Source: Candidatus Brocadiaceae bacterium (GTDB lineage: Bacteria > Planctomycetota > Brocadiia > Brocadiales > Bathyanammoxibiaceae). Taken from it: DNA of 22,533 bases. Shown piece after piece: positions 7,733 through 15,513 of the stretch. Position numbers and translations under genes: made by a program. The notes below the pieces were generated by a model, which ran no database searches, was not told where the DNA came from, and saw nothing but the letters and a program-made list of their open reading frames with translations. How positions within the stretch are numbered: position 1 is the first letter of the stretch; every line of letters starts with the position of its first letter. Location of the stretch: assembly GCA_030018855.1 (NCBI GenBank), contig JASEHG010000009.1, positions 1 through 22,533 on the forward strand, in the 5' to 3' direction.

Positions 7733-8677
7733 CTAACCCCTTGGGTGAAATTGTTTGTGTATGGTCTTCAGGTGCTGGCGGTCTATATGGGTATAGACCT
7801 GGGTGGTGGCAATAGAGGCGTGGCCTAGCATCTCCTGGACGCTCCTGAGGTCCGCCCCCCTTTCCAGGAGGTGGGTGGCAAAGGAATGCCTCAGGGCATG
7901 GGGGGAGATGGCCTTTATACCAGCCCTCCTGGCATAGGTCTTGACTATACGCCAGACGTCCTCACGCCTGAGTGAGTGACCTCGCCTGCTCAAGAACACT
8001 GTGCCGTCCCAATCTACTTTGTCGTGAGCGGCCCTCGTCACTTGAACCTTTGAACCTTTGCCGGGGTTGGTAGCAGGGCTACCCAGATGAGGTCTTGCCT
8101 CCGATAGATACCTCTTCAGGGACTCCTGGGCCCGGGACCCAATGGGAACTATCCTCTCCTTATTTCCTTTGCCCTTACAGCGGAGGTATCCGGCCTCCAG
8201 GTCCACGTCTTTTAACCTCAGGGTGGTTACCTCTGAGGCCCTGGCCCCTGTAGCATAGAGTACCTCCAGCAGGGCCTTATTCCTCAACCCCAGAGGGGCG
8301 GGGGAAGGAGACACGCTAAGGAGCTTTTCCACCTCTTTCCAGTGGAGCACCCCAGGCAGACGCTTCCACAGCTTTGGCGAATCCACCACTGCAAGTGAGT
8401 CCTGCTGGTGTTTCCCTTCCAGTACCAGGTACTTGTAGAATTGTTTAATGGCCACCAGGTTCCGGCAGATGCTGTTTACACTTAGACCGCTCTCCTTTCC
8501 GGAGGACATGAAGGTGTTCAGGTGTTCGGGTTGGACGTCCTGGGGGCGGCGGAGACCCCAGCTCTCCATGAAGGCAGAAAATTTTGTCAGGTCGTTCCTA
8601 TAGGCCAGGATGGTATTTTTTGAGAGGCCGCATTCCAGGGCGAGGTAGTCTAAAAAGGACTGTATCAGTTCTTCCAT
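7733..8677 (-). CDS. xerD: XerC/XerD-type tyrosine recombinase
   Basis: A 314-residue site-specific recombinase, probably for resolving chromosome dimers at dif. An N-terminal SAM-like DNA-binding domain spans residues 2-90. The catalytic set is complete: Arg146 (TGARASE), Lys170 (GKGNKER), His260-Arg263 (HALRHSF), His286 (LGHA) and Tyr295 (QVYTHID). The N-terminus looks more like XerD than XerC, but this is not decisive. Between strands after the lysine there are about 24 extra residues (199-222), encoded by repeat-like DNA at 8012-8083, so it is longer than the usual 295-300. It lies 64 bases after glyS and three before the phosphatase gene. No dif-like site was found here. Confidence 0.92.
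   Translation of the reverse strand: MEELIQSFLDYLALECGLSKNTILAYRNDLTKFSAFMESWGLRRPQDVQPEHLNTFMSSGKESGLSVNSICRNLVAIKQFYKYLVLEGKHQQDSLAVVDSPKLWKRLPGVLHWKEVEKLLSVSPSPAPLGLRNKALLEVLYATGARASEVTTLRLKDVDLEAGYLRCKGKGNKERIVPIGSRAQESLKRYLSEARPHLGSPATNPGKGSKVQVTRAAHDKVDWDGTVFLSRRGHSLRREDVWRIVKTYARRAGIKAISPHALRHSFATHLLERGADLRSVQEMLGHASIATTQVYTHIDRQHLKTIHKQFHPRG
8012..8083 (-). repeat. repeat-derived in-frame insertion in xerD
   Basis: The stretch carries the tandem GAACCTTTGAACCTTTG on the plus strand and the hairpin GGTAGCAGGGCTACC (6-bp arms, 3-base loop). Similar TTTAA/TTGAACC runs occur at 14219-14246 and 22384-22400. It codes for about residues 199-222, which ordinary XerD proteins lack. Confidence 0.5.
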
Positions 8678-8690
8678 ATTTTACTAATTG

Positions 8691-8747
8691 TTGTAGTGGC
8701 CGAGCTTGCTCGGCCTGATGTGCCAGCAAAAAGCTTTGCCACTACAA
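8691..8747. repeat. REP-like palindrome between glyS and xerD
   Basis: TTGTAGTGGC (8691-8700) and GCCACTACAA (8738-8747) are perfect 10-bp ends. Inside lies a second hairpin, CCGAGC-TT-GCTCGG. The GTAG at each stem end is the hallmark of REP elements mobilised by RAYT transposases. The right end covers the glyS stop codon (8742-8744). Confidence 0.75.
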
Positions 8748-10838
8748 TAGTTCTTGTTTTTCTCCATCCCCGGGGGGCACTATCTGGGCCAGGTCAGCTA
8801 TCTTTGTGGCGTACAATTCATTTATGTTCTTCAGGAGAAGGAGGCGGTTGTTCCTGAGCCTCTGGTCTTCTACGTTCACGAAGACCTTATCAAAAAAGGT
8901 ATGTACGGCCTGGGCAAATGAGGTGTAATATTCCATAGAGGCCTCTTCGTATTGCTCCTTATCTATAAGGGATAATATCTTGTCCCTGTGTCTTTGATAA
9001 AGCCCCCAGAGTTCTCGCTCCTCTTTTTCCTGCAGGAGTGCCTCTTCCACCTCCCCGGTGGTTGCGGCCTTCTTGCCTATGTTAAAGGTCCTCTCCACCA
9101 CTGTAACCAGTCCTTGCCACTCGTGGGTCTGAGAGAGGCGAGAAATAACGCCGAGCCTCCTGGAGAAGTCGGCTATATTGTCAAAGCCTGCCGCCAGCAC
9201 GGCGTTGATGATGTCGTAACGGTATCCCCTCTCCAGGAAGGTCTGGTAGAGTCTATCTCTGGAGAATTCCAGGAGTTCCTGGAGTGTGGTACCCCTGCCG
9301 GGGAAGTTCTCCAGGGCGGCCGCCAGGGAGTCCTTCAGAGAGAGGTTAAGGTTTTTATCTTCCAGGATGCGGATAATGCCCTGGGCCTGACGCCTCAGGG
9401 CATAAGGGTCTTGCGAGCCTGTGGGCACGAGGCCAATGGAGAAACAGCCGCAAAGGGCGTCAAACTTGTCAGCAAGGCTCAGTAGTGCACCCAACTGGGT
9501 CTCCGGCAGCCTATCGCCTGCAAAGCGGGGGAGGTAGTGTTCCAGGATGGCCCTGGCCACGTCCTCTCTTTCTCCCTCTTCCCTGGCGTAGTGGTAGCCC
9601 ATCACTCCTTGAAGTCTTGGGAACTCCCCTACCATCTGGGTCAGTAGGTCGGCTTTACACAGCCTGGCGGACCTGTGGAGGGTCTCTCTCTCAGCAGGCC
9701 CCAGTCCCAGCCTCAGGGCCAGGTAACCTGATAGACGGTCTATCCTCTCTACCCTCTCCCAATAGCTCCCCAGCTTCTCGTGGAAGACCACCTCCTTGAG
9801 TCCCTCCAGTCTCTTCTGGAGAGAGACCTTACGGTCTTCCTCCCAGAAGAACTTGGCGTCTGCCAGCCTCGCCTTTAGCACCCGCTCATTCCCCTCTATG
9901 CAAGAGGCTGCCTCCCGAGGCCCTCTGTTGGTTACCACCACGAACCTGGGCAGTAGCCTCCCCTGGGCATCCTCCACAGGGAAATACCTCTGGTGTTCCT
10001 TCATTACTGTCTCTACTACCTCCTGGGGGACCCTCAAGAACTCCTCCGGAAAGGTGCACTCTACGGCACACGGGTACTCCACCAGGAAGGTTACCTCCTC
10101 CAAAAGTTCCTCCTCCTTTAGTTGGGAGCCGTGCTGGGCAAGTACCTTGTTAATGCCTTCCCTAAGGAGGGCCTTCCGTTCCTCTATGTCCACCAGGACC
10201 TTTTCCTTCCTGAGGGTTGTCTTGTACGTATCCAAATCTGCCCTTTTTATTGAAAGACCCTTTCCTGAGAGGAAAGGATGGCCAAAGGTGGTCCTCCCAC
10301 TGGTTATGCCGTTAAGCTCCAGAGGGATTACTCCCTGGTCTAGCAGGGACACTATCCAGCGTATGGGGCGGGCAAAGAGGAGGCCAGACCCCTTCCACTT
10401 CATCTTTTTTGGGAAACCCAGGGAACGGACCATCGTAGTCAAGAGGATAGGGAGGAGCCTCATCGTCTCCTCCCCTGCGTGGGTCTTGACAGCAAAGACG
10501 TAGGCCCCCTTTGGGGTCTCTTTTATCTTTAGTCCGCTGGGTTCTACCCCCTGGGCCTTCGCAAAACCCAGTGCGGCCTTGGTAGGCTGTCCTTCCTTAT
10601 TAAAGGCTACCCTGGCGGCCGGACCCTGTATCTCTTCCACCAGGGGAGGTTGCCTCTCTGGTATCCCCTCGGCGTAAAGACTCAGCCGCCTGGGCGTTGC
10701 CATGGTAACCACCCTTGCACATTCAAGGCGGTTCCCCTTGAGACCTTCCTTGAAAAGCCCTTCCATCTGCCTCAGGACGGGGGAGATATAACCCGAGGGT
10801 ATCTCTTCTGTGCCAATTTCAAAAAGGAGGTTTCCCAC
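8742..10838 (-). CDS. glyS: glycine-tRNA ligase beta subunit
   Basis: The 698-residue beta subunit of the bacterial alpha2-beta2 glycyl-tRNA synthetase, which binds tRNA and supports charging of tRNA-Gly in the cytoplasm. The start LLFEIGTEEIPSGYI and the signatures FPKKMKWKGSG and FARPIRWIVSLL are diagnostic. A central HD-like region and the C-terminal DALR-type anticodon domain (FFDKVFVNVED near 645) are present, and length is normal. Start is GTG 10838; the ribosome site is weak. The catalytic alpha subunit gene glyQ, normally just upstream, is absent: a divergent sensor gene lies there. A promoter (10909-10938) fits separate transcription. The stop codon lies within a REP-like palindrome. 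Confidence 0.96.
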   Translation of the reverse strand: MGNLLFEIGTEEIPSGYISPVLRQMEGLFKEGLKGNRLECARVVTMATPRRLSLYAEGIPERQPPLVEEIQGPAARVAFNKEGQPTKAALGFAKAQGVEPSGLKIKETPKGAYVFAVKTHAGEETMRLLPILLTTMVRSLGFPKKMKWKGSGLLFARPIRWIVSLLDQGVIPLELNGITSGRTTFGHPFLSGKGLSIKRADLDTYKTTLRKEKVLVDIEERKALLREGINKVLAQHGSQLKEEELLEEVTFLVEYPCAVECTFPEEFLRVPQEVVETVMKEHQRYFPVEDAQGRLLPRFVVVTNRGPREAASCIEGNERVLKARLADAKFFWEEDRKVSLQKRLEGLKEVVFHEKLGSYWERVERIDRLSGYLALRLGLGPAERETLHRSARLCKADLLTQMVGEFPRLQGVMGYHYAREEGEREDVARAILEHYLPRFAGDRLPETQLGALLSLADKFDALCGCFSIGLVPTGSQDPYALRRQAQGIIRILEDKNLNLSLKDSLAAALENFPGRGTTLQELLEFSRDRLYQTFLERGYRYDIINAVLAAGFDNIADFSRRLGVISRLSQTHEWQGLVTVVERTFNIGKKAATTGEVEEALLQEKEERELWGLYQRHRDKILSLIDKEQYEEASMEYYTSFAQAVHTFFDKVFVNVEDQRLRNNRLLLLKNINELYATKIADLAQIVPPGDGEKQELL

Positions 10839-10858
10839 TGAAAAGTCTGCCTTTCTAT

Positions 10859-10881
10859 AGGGGCGACCTAACGGCCCGCCC
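10859..10881. repeat. hairpin in the glyS leader
   Basis: GGGGCG (10859-10864) pairs with CGCCCC (10876-10881). It lies in the likely 5' leader of glyS and looks like a decayed GTAGGGGC-type REP. It is too small for a T-box. Confidence 0.45.
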
Positions 10882-10908
10882 CAACAATGACCCTAAAGGT
10901 TTTTTTAC

Positions 10909-10938
10909 TATATAGCTACAGTCAAGACCGATTGTCAA
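10909..10938 (-). promoter_or_regulatory. candidate promoter for glyS
   Basis: On the minus strand a perfect TTGACA (10938-10933) lies 18 bases before TATATA (10914-10909). The leader would be about 64 bases. Confidence 0.5.
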
Positions 10939-11107
10939 TTGAAAAAGTCTACTCTACAAAGGGTTTATGGCCTGTAGGGGGCAAAAAATATCCTTGCTTA
11001 GGGAGGCGTGAAACCCTACAATCCATCAGGTTTAATTTTGTCCACTCCCAAGATTGACTTTAACAGTATATAATATAATTGAACGTTTATGAAAGGGGTA
11101 GGTTCAG

Positions 11108-12274
11108 ATGGAACAAGAATCTCCGCCCCCGCATAGGATAAAAACTCCTGCAACCCACGAGAAGCCCCCTCACAGAGGGCCGGAAAAGGGGCATGGCCTC
11201 TTTTATTACCTCCTCCTGCTCTGTTTTTTTGGCAGTGTCATACCTTACTTCATCACTACCTCTATTACCTGTAATGCCGTTAAAGGCTCCTTCAGACAGG
11301 AGGTGTTCAATCACCTTATTTCTGTAAGGGATATAAAGAAACAAGCGCTAGAGAACTATTTCCGGGATAAGAAGGCAGATGCTTACGCCTTGGCTACCAG
11401 CCCCCTGATTGTGCGGGTAGCGGCTACCTTCATTAACGCATTTAAGCAGGGGGGGATGGAAGGCAACCTCTACAAAGAGGCAGATATTAACTACGGCCGG
11501 ATGGTGGAAGAATTCTGCACCGCCCACGAGTATTATGACATATTGGTAGTGGATATGGCAGGCAATATAGTGGTCAGTGCCAAGGATTTCCCCATCCAGG
11601 GCAAAAATATCCTTACGGCCTATCCCGACACCCCTATAGCAGAGGCCTTTGTACGGGGGAAGTCAGGTATTACCACGGGGGACATGAAGTGGCACGAACC
11701 CTATAAAGGGCCTGCCATATTTATATCCTCCCCCCTTCTTATGAAGATGGCCGGGGAGAAGACCCCTATGGGCGTACTTATAGCCCATGTGAATCCATTG
11801 AGGATAAATGAGATGATGCTCCAGAGGGCTGGTCTTGGGGAGACCGGGGAGACCTATCTGGTAGGCCAGGACTTCCTTATGCGTTCCGACTCCCGTTTTG
11901 TACAGGAGTCAACAGTACTGAAAAATAGGGTAGAAACGACTGCCTCCAGGGATGCCCTGGCAGGGCAATCCAACTGCAAGCTAATCAGGGACTACCGTGG
12001 CAAAAAGGTGCTTAGTGCCTACACCCCCGTGGAAATCTCTGAAGGTATCCGGTGGGCCCTAATTGCAGAGATAGACAAGTCAGAGGCATTAAACCTGGAG
12101 GACACTATTACCAGCCGTATGGTATATCTAACGGCCGCCCTGCTTCCCCTCTGGGGACTTATTATCTTTGTATTTTACAGGCTCATAAAGTCCTGGCACC
12201 TGCATGAGGCAGTGCGACATGCAATGGCAGGGCATCATCCTACCGCCCCTCCACCTCAAGGTCCGAAGGCGTAG
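11108..12274 (+). CDS. Cache-type sensor protein without output domain
   Basis: A 388-residue protein with a Pro-rich cytoplasmic N-terminus (1-30), TM1 (31-50), a large periplasmic region (about 55-335), TM2 (337-358) and a 30-residue tail. The periplasmic part looks like a double Cache sensor: YYDILVVDMAGNIVVSAKD, then SPLL...PMGVLIAHVNPLRIN, and a second module with GETGETYLVGQDFLMRSDSRF and GIRWALIAEIDKSEA. Such domains bind small ligands in chemoreceptors and kinases. Here no HAMP, kinase, cyclase or MCP domain follows. The gene stands alone, divergent from glyS; its 3' end overlaps the propeller gene by 19 bases. AAAGGGG precedes the ATG. Two overlapping TATAAT boxes (11069-11079) are present, but the TTGACT at 11054 is badly spaced. 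Confidence 0.82.
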   Translation: MEQESPPPHRIKTPATHEKPPHRGPEKGHGLFYYLLLLCFFGSVIPYFITTSITCNAVKGSFRQEVFNHLISVRDIKKQALENYFRDKKADAYALATSPLIVRVAATFINAFKQGGMEGNLYKEADINYGRMVEEFCTAHEYYDILVVDMAGNIVVSAKDFPIQGKNILTAYPDTPIAEAFVRGKSGITTGDMKWHEPYKGPAIFISSPLLMKMAGEKTPMGVLIAHVNPLRINEMMLQRAGLGETGETYLVGQDFLMRSDSRFVQESTVLKNRVETTASRDALAGQSNCKLIRDYRGKKVLSAYTPVEISEGIRWALIAEIDKSEALNLEDTITSRMVYLTAALLPLWGLIIFVFYRLIKSWHLHEAVRHAMAGHHPTAPPPQGPKA

Positions 12275-13359
12275 AGATAGCCGTCCGTAGAACCCACATA
12301 CACCGTACCATCAGTGCCGATGGCTGCGGAGGAGAACTCTATGGGGCCACCAGTCTTGTAGCTCCATCTGGGCCTGCCGTCCGGGGCTATGGCGTAGAAG
12401 GTCCCGTCTCTTGTACCTATATAGATAGTACCATCCTTTCCAATGGTGGGAGAGGCTACCACGGTAAAGTCCGTCGCAAACTGCCACTTCTCCGTACCAT
12501 CGGGATTCACCGCAAAGACTATCCCCTCGCCGGAACCGAAATATACGTTACCTCCCTCGTCTATGGCCGGAGAGGAATCTATATCATAGGCCGTTTTAAA
12601 GACCCACCGCATGTACCCCTCGGGACTGACTGCATAAAGGTTGCCATCCCCTGAGGTGATGTAAATTGTATTACCGTCCTTGCTTATGGCAGGGGAGGAA
12701 TTTATAATGTACTCCGTCCGGAAGGTCCATTTGCCTTTACCTTCGGGGGTAAAGGCATACAGGCGGTCGTCCTGGGAGCAAGAGTATACAGTGCCATCTG
12801 GTGCAATAGCAGGGGAGGAAGAGACGTGGTCCTTGGCGTGGAAGTTCCACTTTGGGTGGCCCTCTTTATCTATGGCGTATATCCTCAAATCCCAGGAGCC
12901 AACGTAGAGGGTGCCATCAGGCCCTATACATGGAGAAGAGGGGATACCGGCCCCGGTGCGATAGGCCCATTTTCTTGAGCCGTCCGGGTTGAGGGCATAA
13001 AGATAGCCATCCCAGGACCCAAAATATATAATGCCACCTTCACCTATGGCGGGGGAGGATTCTATCGCATCCCCTGTGATAAATATCCAGCGGGGGCTAC
13101 CCTCAGGACTAAGGGCATAGAGCTTACCATCCTTGGAACCAACGTATACGGTACCATCTTGCCCAATAGTGGGGCTTGCGGTTATATCACCTCCGGTCTT
13201 AAAGCGCCACTTAAGCTTGCCCTCATGGGTACCGGCAAAAGGGCTCTGCCCGGTGTGCCTCGTATCGTGACGGAACATAGGCCAGGGGGTATCCATCAAC
13301 TGGCCATAGGACGGAGTGGCTAGAGCTGTAATGGATAACACTATCAAAAGACTTCTCAC
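12256..13359 (-). CDS. exported PQQ-like eight-bladed beta-propeller protein
   Basis: Eight repeats of about 39 residues carry the pattern W-x-F/Y...SSPAIG-x-DGTVYVGS-x-DG-x-LYA, with Trp variants WRF, WIF, WAY, WNF, WTF, WVF, WQF and WSY. This is a PQQ-like (pyrrolo-quinoline quinone) propeller. No dehydrogenase residues are evident, so it is more likely a protein-binding scaffold, like BamB-type proteins, than an enzyme. I start it at GTG 13359, 367 residues: AGGAGG lies six bases upstream and the first 19 residues form a clean signal peptide ending SYG. The longer ORF to 13494 lacks this. The start region overlaps the divergent lipoprotein gene by about 29 bases; the 3' end overlaps the sensor gene by 19. 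Confidence 0.9.
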   Translation of the reverse strand: MRSLLIVLSITALATPSYGQLMDTPWPMFRHDTRHTGQSPFAGTHEGKLKWRFKTGGDITASPTIGQDGTVYVGSKDGKLYALSPEGSPRWIFITGDAIESSPAIGEGGIIYFGSWDGYLYALNPDGSRKWAYRTGAGIPSSPCIGPDGTLYVGSWDLRIYAIDKEGHPKWNFHAKDHVSSSPAIAPDGTVYSCSQDDRLYAFTPEGKGKWTFRTEYIINSSPAISKDGNTIYITSGDGNLYAVSPEGYMRWVFKTAYDIDSSPAIDEGGNVYFGSGEGIVFAVNPDGTEKWQFATDFTVVASPTIGKDGTIYIGTRDGTFYAIAPDGRPRWSYKTGGPIEFSSAAIGTDGTVYVGSTDGYLYAFGP

Positions 13360-14131
13360 GAAAATCCTCCTGGTTTTCACGTTAACAGGTTGCGCGGCCC
13401 TGGAAGGGGTTGCCCCACCCCGGGACTTCACCCTGGAAGAGGTCCGCCACCATGTGGGCATAAACTCCCTCAAGATTAATACCCTGAAGGCCAAGGTAGA
13501 GGTGACTGTAGAATCTCCGGAACTGGAATCCCCCCTCTCCTGCCGGGGCTACATCCGAATGGAACGGCCCAGGAGGCTCAGGGTGGTCTGCAGTAAACTC
13601 TTCAGCACCATTTTTGACATAGTCTCCAATGGACAAGAGGCCTGGCTTTATGTCCCAGGAGAAAAAAAGGTCTACACCGGCAGGGCCAACCAGAACCTTA
13701 CCTCCCTTGGGCTTAACTTCTCTCCGAACGATGTCTCGGGCCTGCTGGATTTTGAGGCGGAGCTCTCCAGTAAACGCCTCTCCTTTGAGCCCACCCCTGA
13801 GTACTGGACGATTCATGTGCTTGATGAACAGGGGCTTACCCTTTCAGACCTCTTTGTGGATAAAAGGACCTTACAGGTCTCATATATTGAATCCTTTAAT
13901 CCGGATGGCAGTCTCAGGATGCAGGCCACCCTTGGAGAGTATAAGGACATCGGAGACTGTAGCCTGCCACAGAGCCTGGAAATCTACTGGTCCGCAGGAG
14001 ATACTAACCTTACCCTCAACCTGAGTAAGGTCGTTATCAACGAAGGGCTAGACCCAAAGGTCTTCCGTCTGTCCATACCCCAGGGGGTAGAGACTGTAAG
14101 TATAACCAGTCCAAAGGCAGTCTCCCAGTAA
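13331..14131 (+). CDS. LolA/LolB-like outer membrane lipoprotein (DUF4292-type)
   Basis: A 266-residue lipoprotein: the basic start and hydrophobic stretch end in LTGC, so Cys21 is the likely acylated residue. The body has the alternating strands of the LolA/LolB fold: INTLKAKVEVTVES, CRGYIRMERPRRLRVVCSK, then VSNGQEAWLYVPGEKKVYTG and a late segment FRLSIPQGVETV. Proteins of this type carry or insert lipoproteins, or take part in envelope assembly; the exact role here is unknown. I chose ATG 13331 over GTG 13316 because the signal is cleaner, though neither has a good ribosome site. Its first 29 bases lie under the start of the divergent propeller gene, and bioF is convergent downstream. Confidence 0.8.
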   Translation: MDNTIKRLLTKILLVFTLTGCAALEGVAPPRDFTLEEVRHHVGINSLKINTLKAKVEVTVESPELESPLSCRGYIRMERPRRLRVVCSKLFSTIFDIVSNGQEAWLYVPGEKKVYTGRANQNLTSLGLNFSPNDVSGLLDFEAELSSKRLSFEPTPEYWTIHVLDEQGLTLSDLFVDKRTLQVSYIESFNPDGSLRMQATLGEYKDIGDCSLPQSLEIYWSAGDTNLTLNLSKVVINEGLDPKVFRLSIPQGVETVSITSPKAVSQ

Positions 14132-14183
14132 CAGTCCAGTGGGAAGAATTATACCCCTAACATAGTCAATTACAAGCCCCTGA

Positions 14184-14211
14184 GTAGGGGCACGTTGCAA
14201 CGTGCCCCTAC
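14184..14211. repeat. perfect 28-bp palindrome, REP-like
   Basis: GTAGGGGCACGTTG and CAACGTGCCCCTAC meet with no spacer. It lies between the convergent lipoprotein and bioF genes, where it could act as a two-way terminator. CCCCTGAGTAGGGG at 14177-14190 offers an alternative fold with its left arm. The GTAG ends fit REP elements. Confidence 0.85.
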
Positions 14212-14218
14212 CTTATTT

Positions 14219-14246
14219 GAACTCTTGAACCCTTAAACCTTTAAAC
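14219..14246. repeat. TTTAAACC/TTGAACC tandem run
   Basis: Repeats of CTTGAACC, CTTAAACC and TTTAAACT cover the bioF stop codon (14241-14243). The same kind of run lies next to GTAGGGGC hairpins at 22384-22400 and at 14500-14511, and occurs inside xerD. Confidence 0.5.
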
Positions 14247-15425
14247 TTTCTTCGCCAGGGCCTGGAGCAGGGCCTGTACGTGTTCCTGGGTGTGCTCGCT
14301 CGTGACTGTTACCCTCAGTCGGCTTGTGCCCTCCGGTACAGTTGGCGGACGGATGGCCGTTACCCAGAGGCCCTTCTCAAAAAGGGACCTGGAGAGGGCC
14401 ACTGCCTCCTTAGCATCGCCTATTACAATGGGGAATATGGGCGACTCGCCCTCTGGCACCTGTAAACCTGTAGGGGCGTATTGTAATACGCCCCTACCAG
14501 ATTTTAAACCTTCTTTCAGGCATCGGACGTTCCTCCATAGGGCCTCCCTCCTGGAAGGTTCCTCCTCTATAATCTTTAGTGCCTCCCTGGCCGCCGCACA
14601 TGCCGTTACGGGCAAGGCAGTGGTGTAGATGAAGGGTCTTGACCTGTTCTTGAGATACTCTATAAGGGTCTTGCTCCCCGCCACAAAGCCCCCAATCCCC
14701 CCCAGGGCCTTGCTCAGGGTGCCCATCTGGACGTCTACTCCTCCCTCCAATCCGTAATGCTCAAGCGTACCCTTACCCTTTTTACCCAGGACCCCAGTCC
14801 CATGGGCATCGTCCACCATCAACATTGCCTCATATTTCTTGCCCAGTTCTACAATATGCGCTAAGGGTGCCAGGTCTCCATCCATGCTGAAGACCCCGTC
14901 GGTAACTATCAGCCTCTTTCTATACTGGGAGGACCTCCCCAGAACACCCTCCAGCCCCTCCACGTCCTTATGGGCATACACCCTGAAGTCCGCACCTGAG
15001 AGTCTGCACCCATCTATCAGACTCGCATGGTTGAGCCTGTCGCCTATCACGATATCCCCCTTCCCTACAAGTGCGGTTATGGTACCCACGTTGGCCATAT
15101 AACCAGAGGGGAAGACCAGTGCCGCCTCGGTACCCTTGAAGTGGGCCAACTCTACCTCCAGGGCCTCATGGATGGTTGTATTGCCCGATACCAACCTGGA
15201 GGCCCCCGTCCCCCACCCGTACCGTTCAATGGCCTCCTGGGCCGCCCGCTTTATCCTCGGATGCCCCGCAAGCCCAAGATAGTCGTTGGAACAAAAACAG
15301 ACGTATTTCTTCCCCCCAATCTTTACAAAAGGTCCCTCCACACCCTCCACAGAGAGGAGGCTACGATAGAGTCCCGCCTGGTGGAGTTCTTGGAGTTCTT
15401 TTTCTATAAGTGGTAATAAGTCCAT
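14241..15425 (-). CDS. bioF: 8-amino-7-oxononanoate synthase
   Basis: A PLP-dependent alpha-oxoamine synthase, 394 residues. It joins L-alanine with pimeloyl thioester to give 8-amino-7-oxononanoate, the first step of biotin ring assembly. Lys239 (GTLSKALGG) is the PLP lysine; Asp206-His208 (DDAHGTG) and His133 (NHAS) are the cofactor contacts, and CSNDYLGL is the family signature. It could be a 2-amino-3-ketobutyrate CoA ligase paralog, but the pattern fits BioF better. No other bio genes are nearby. Residues 311-320 are encoded by a REP-like palindrome (14470-14497), an in-frame addition. ATG 15425 has only a weak ribosome site. Confidence 0.92.
   Translation of the reverse strand: MDLLPLIEKELQELHQAGLYRSLLSVEGVEGPFVKIGGKKYVCFCSNDYLGLAGHPRIKRAAQEAIERYGWGTGASRLVSGNTTIHEALEVELAHFKGTEAALVFPSGYMANVGTITALVGKGDIVIGDRLNHASLIDGCRLSGADFRVYAHKDVEGLEGVLGRSSQYRKRLIVTDGVFSMDGDLAPLAHIVELGKKYEAMLMVDDAHGTGVLGKKGKGTLEHYGLEGGVDVQMGTLSKALGGIGGFVAGSKTLIEYLKNRSRPFIYTTALPVTACAAAREALKIIEEEPSRREALWRNVRCLKEGLKSGRGVLQYAPTGLQVPEGESPIFPIVIGDAKEAVALSRSLFEKGLWVTAIRPPTVPEGTSRLRVTVTSEHTQEHVQALLQALAKKV
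14470..14497. repeat. REP-like palindrome inside bioF
   Basis: GTAGGGGCGTATT (14470-14482) and AATACGCCCCTAC (14485-14497) are perfect 13-bp arms around two bases. It is the same class as the intergenic palindrome at 14184-14211, but here it codes for Arg-Gly-Val-Leu-Gln-Tyr-Ala-Pro-Thr-Gly. Confidence 0.9.
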
Positions 15426-15513
15426 CTCTTAGGTTAGGGAAGTAAATCCTAGCTACGTTTTGTGCTATACAAATTATCGTTACAAAGATGTGTAATATTG
15501 TCTTTACCCATTT

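Noticed and set aside
9796..10503. 235-codon open frame on the plus strand
   Set aside because: It is antisense to glyS, whose product is full length and clearly recognised; the frame encodes no known domain.
11054..11079. Full promoter for the Cache sensor gene
   Set aside because: TTGACT and the two TATAAT boxes are only 9 and 14 bases apart, so a standard promoter is not supported.
10839..11107. T-box riboswitch upstream of glyS
   Set aside because: The predicted leader is only about 64 bases, with one small hairpin and no T-box sequence.
13360..13494. 45-residue N-terminal extension of the propeller protein
   Set aside because: It would bury the signal peptide; the AGGAGG and GTG at 13359 give a clean start.
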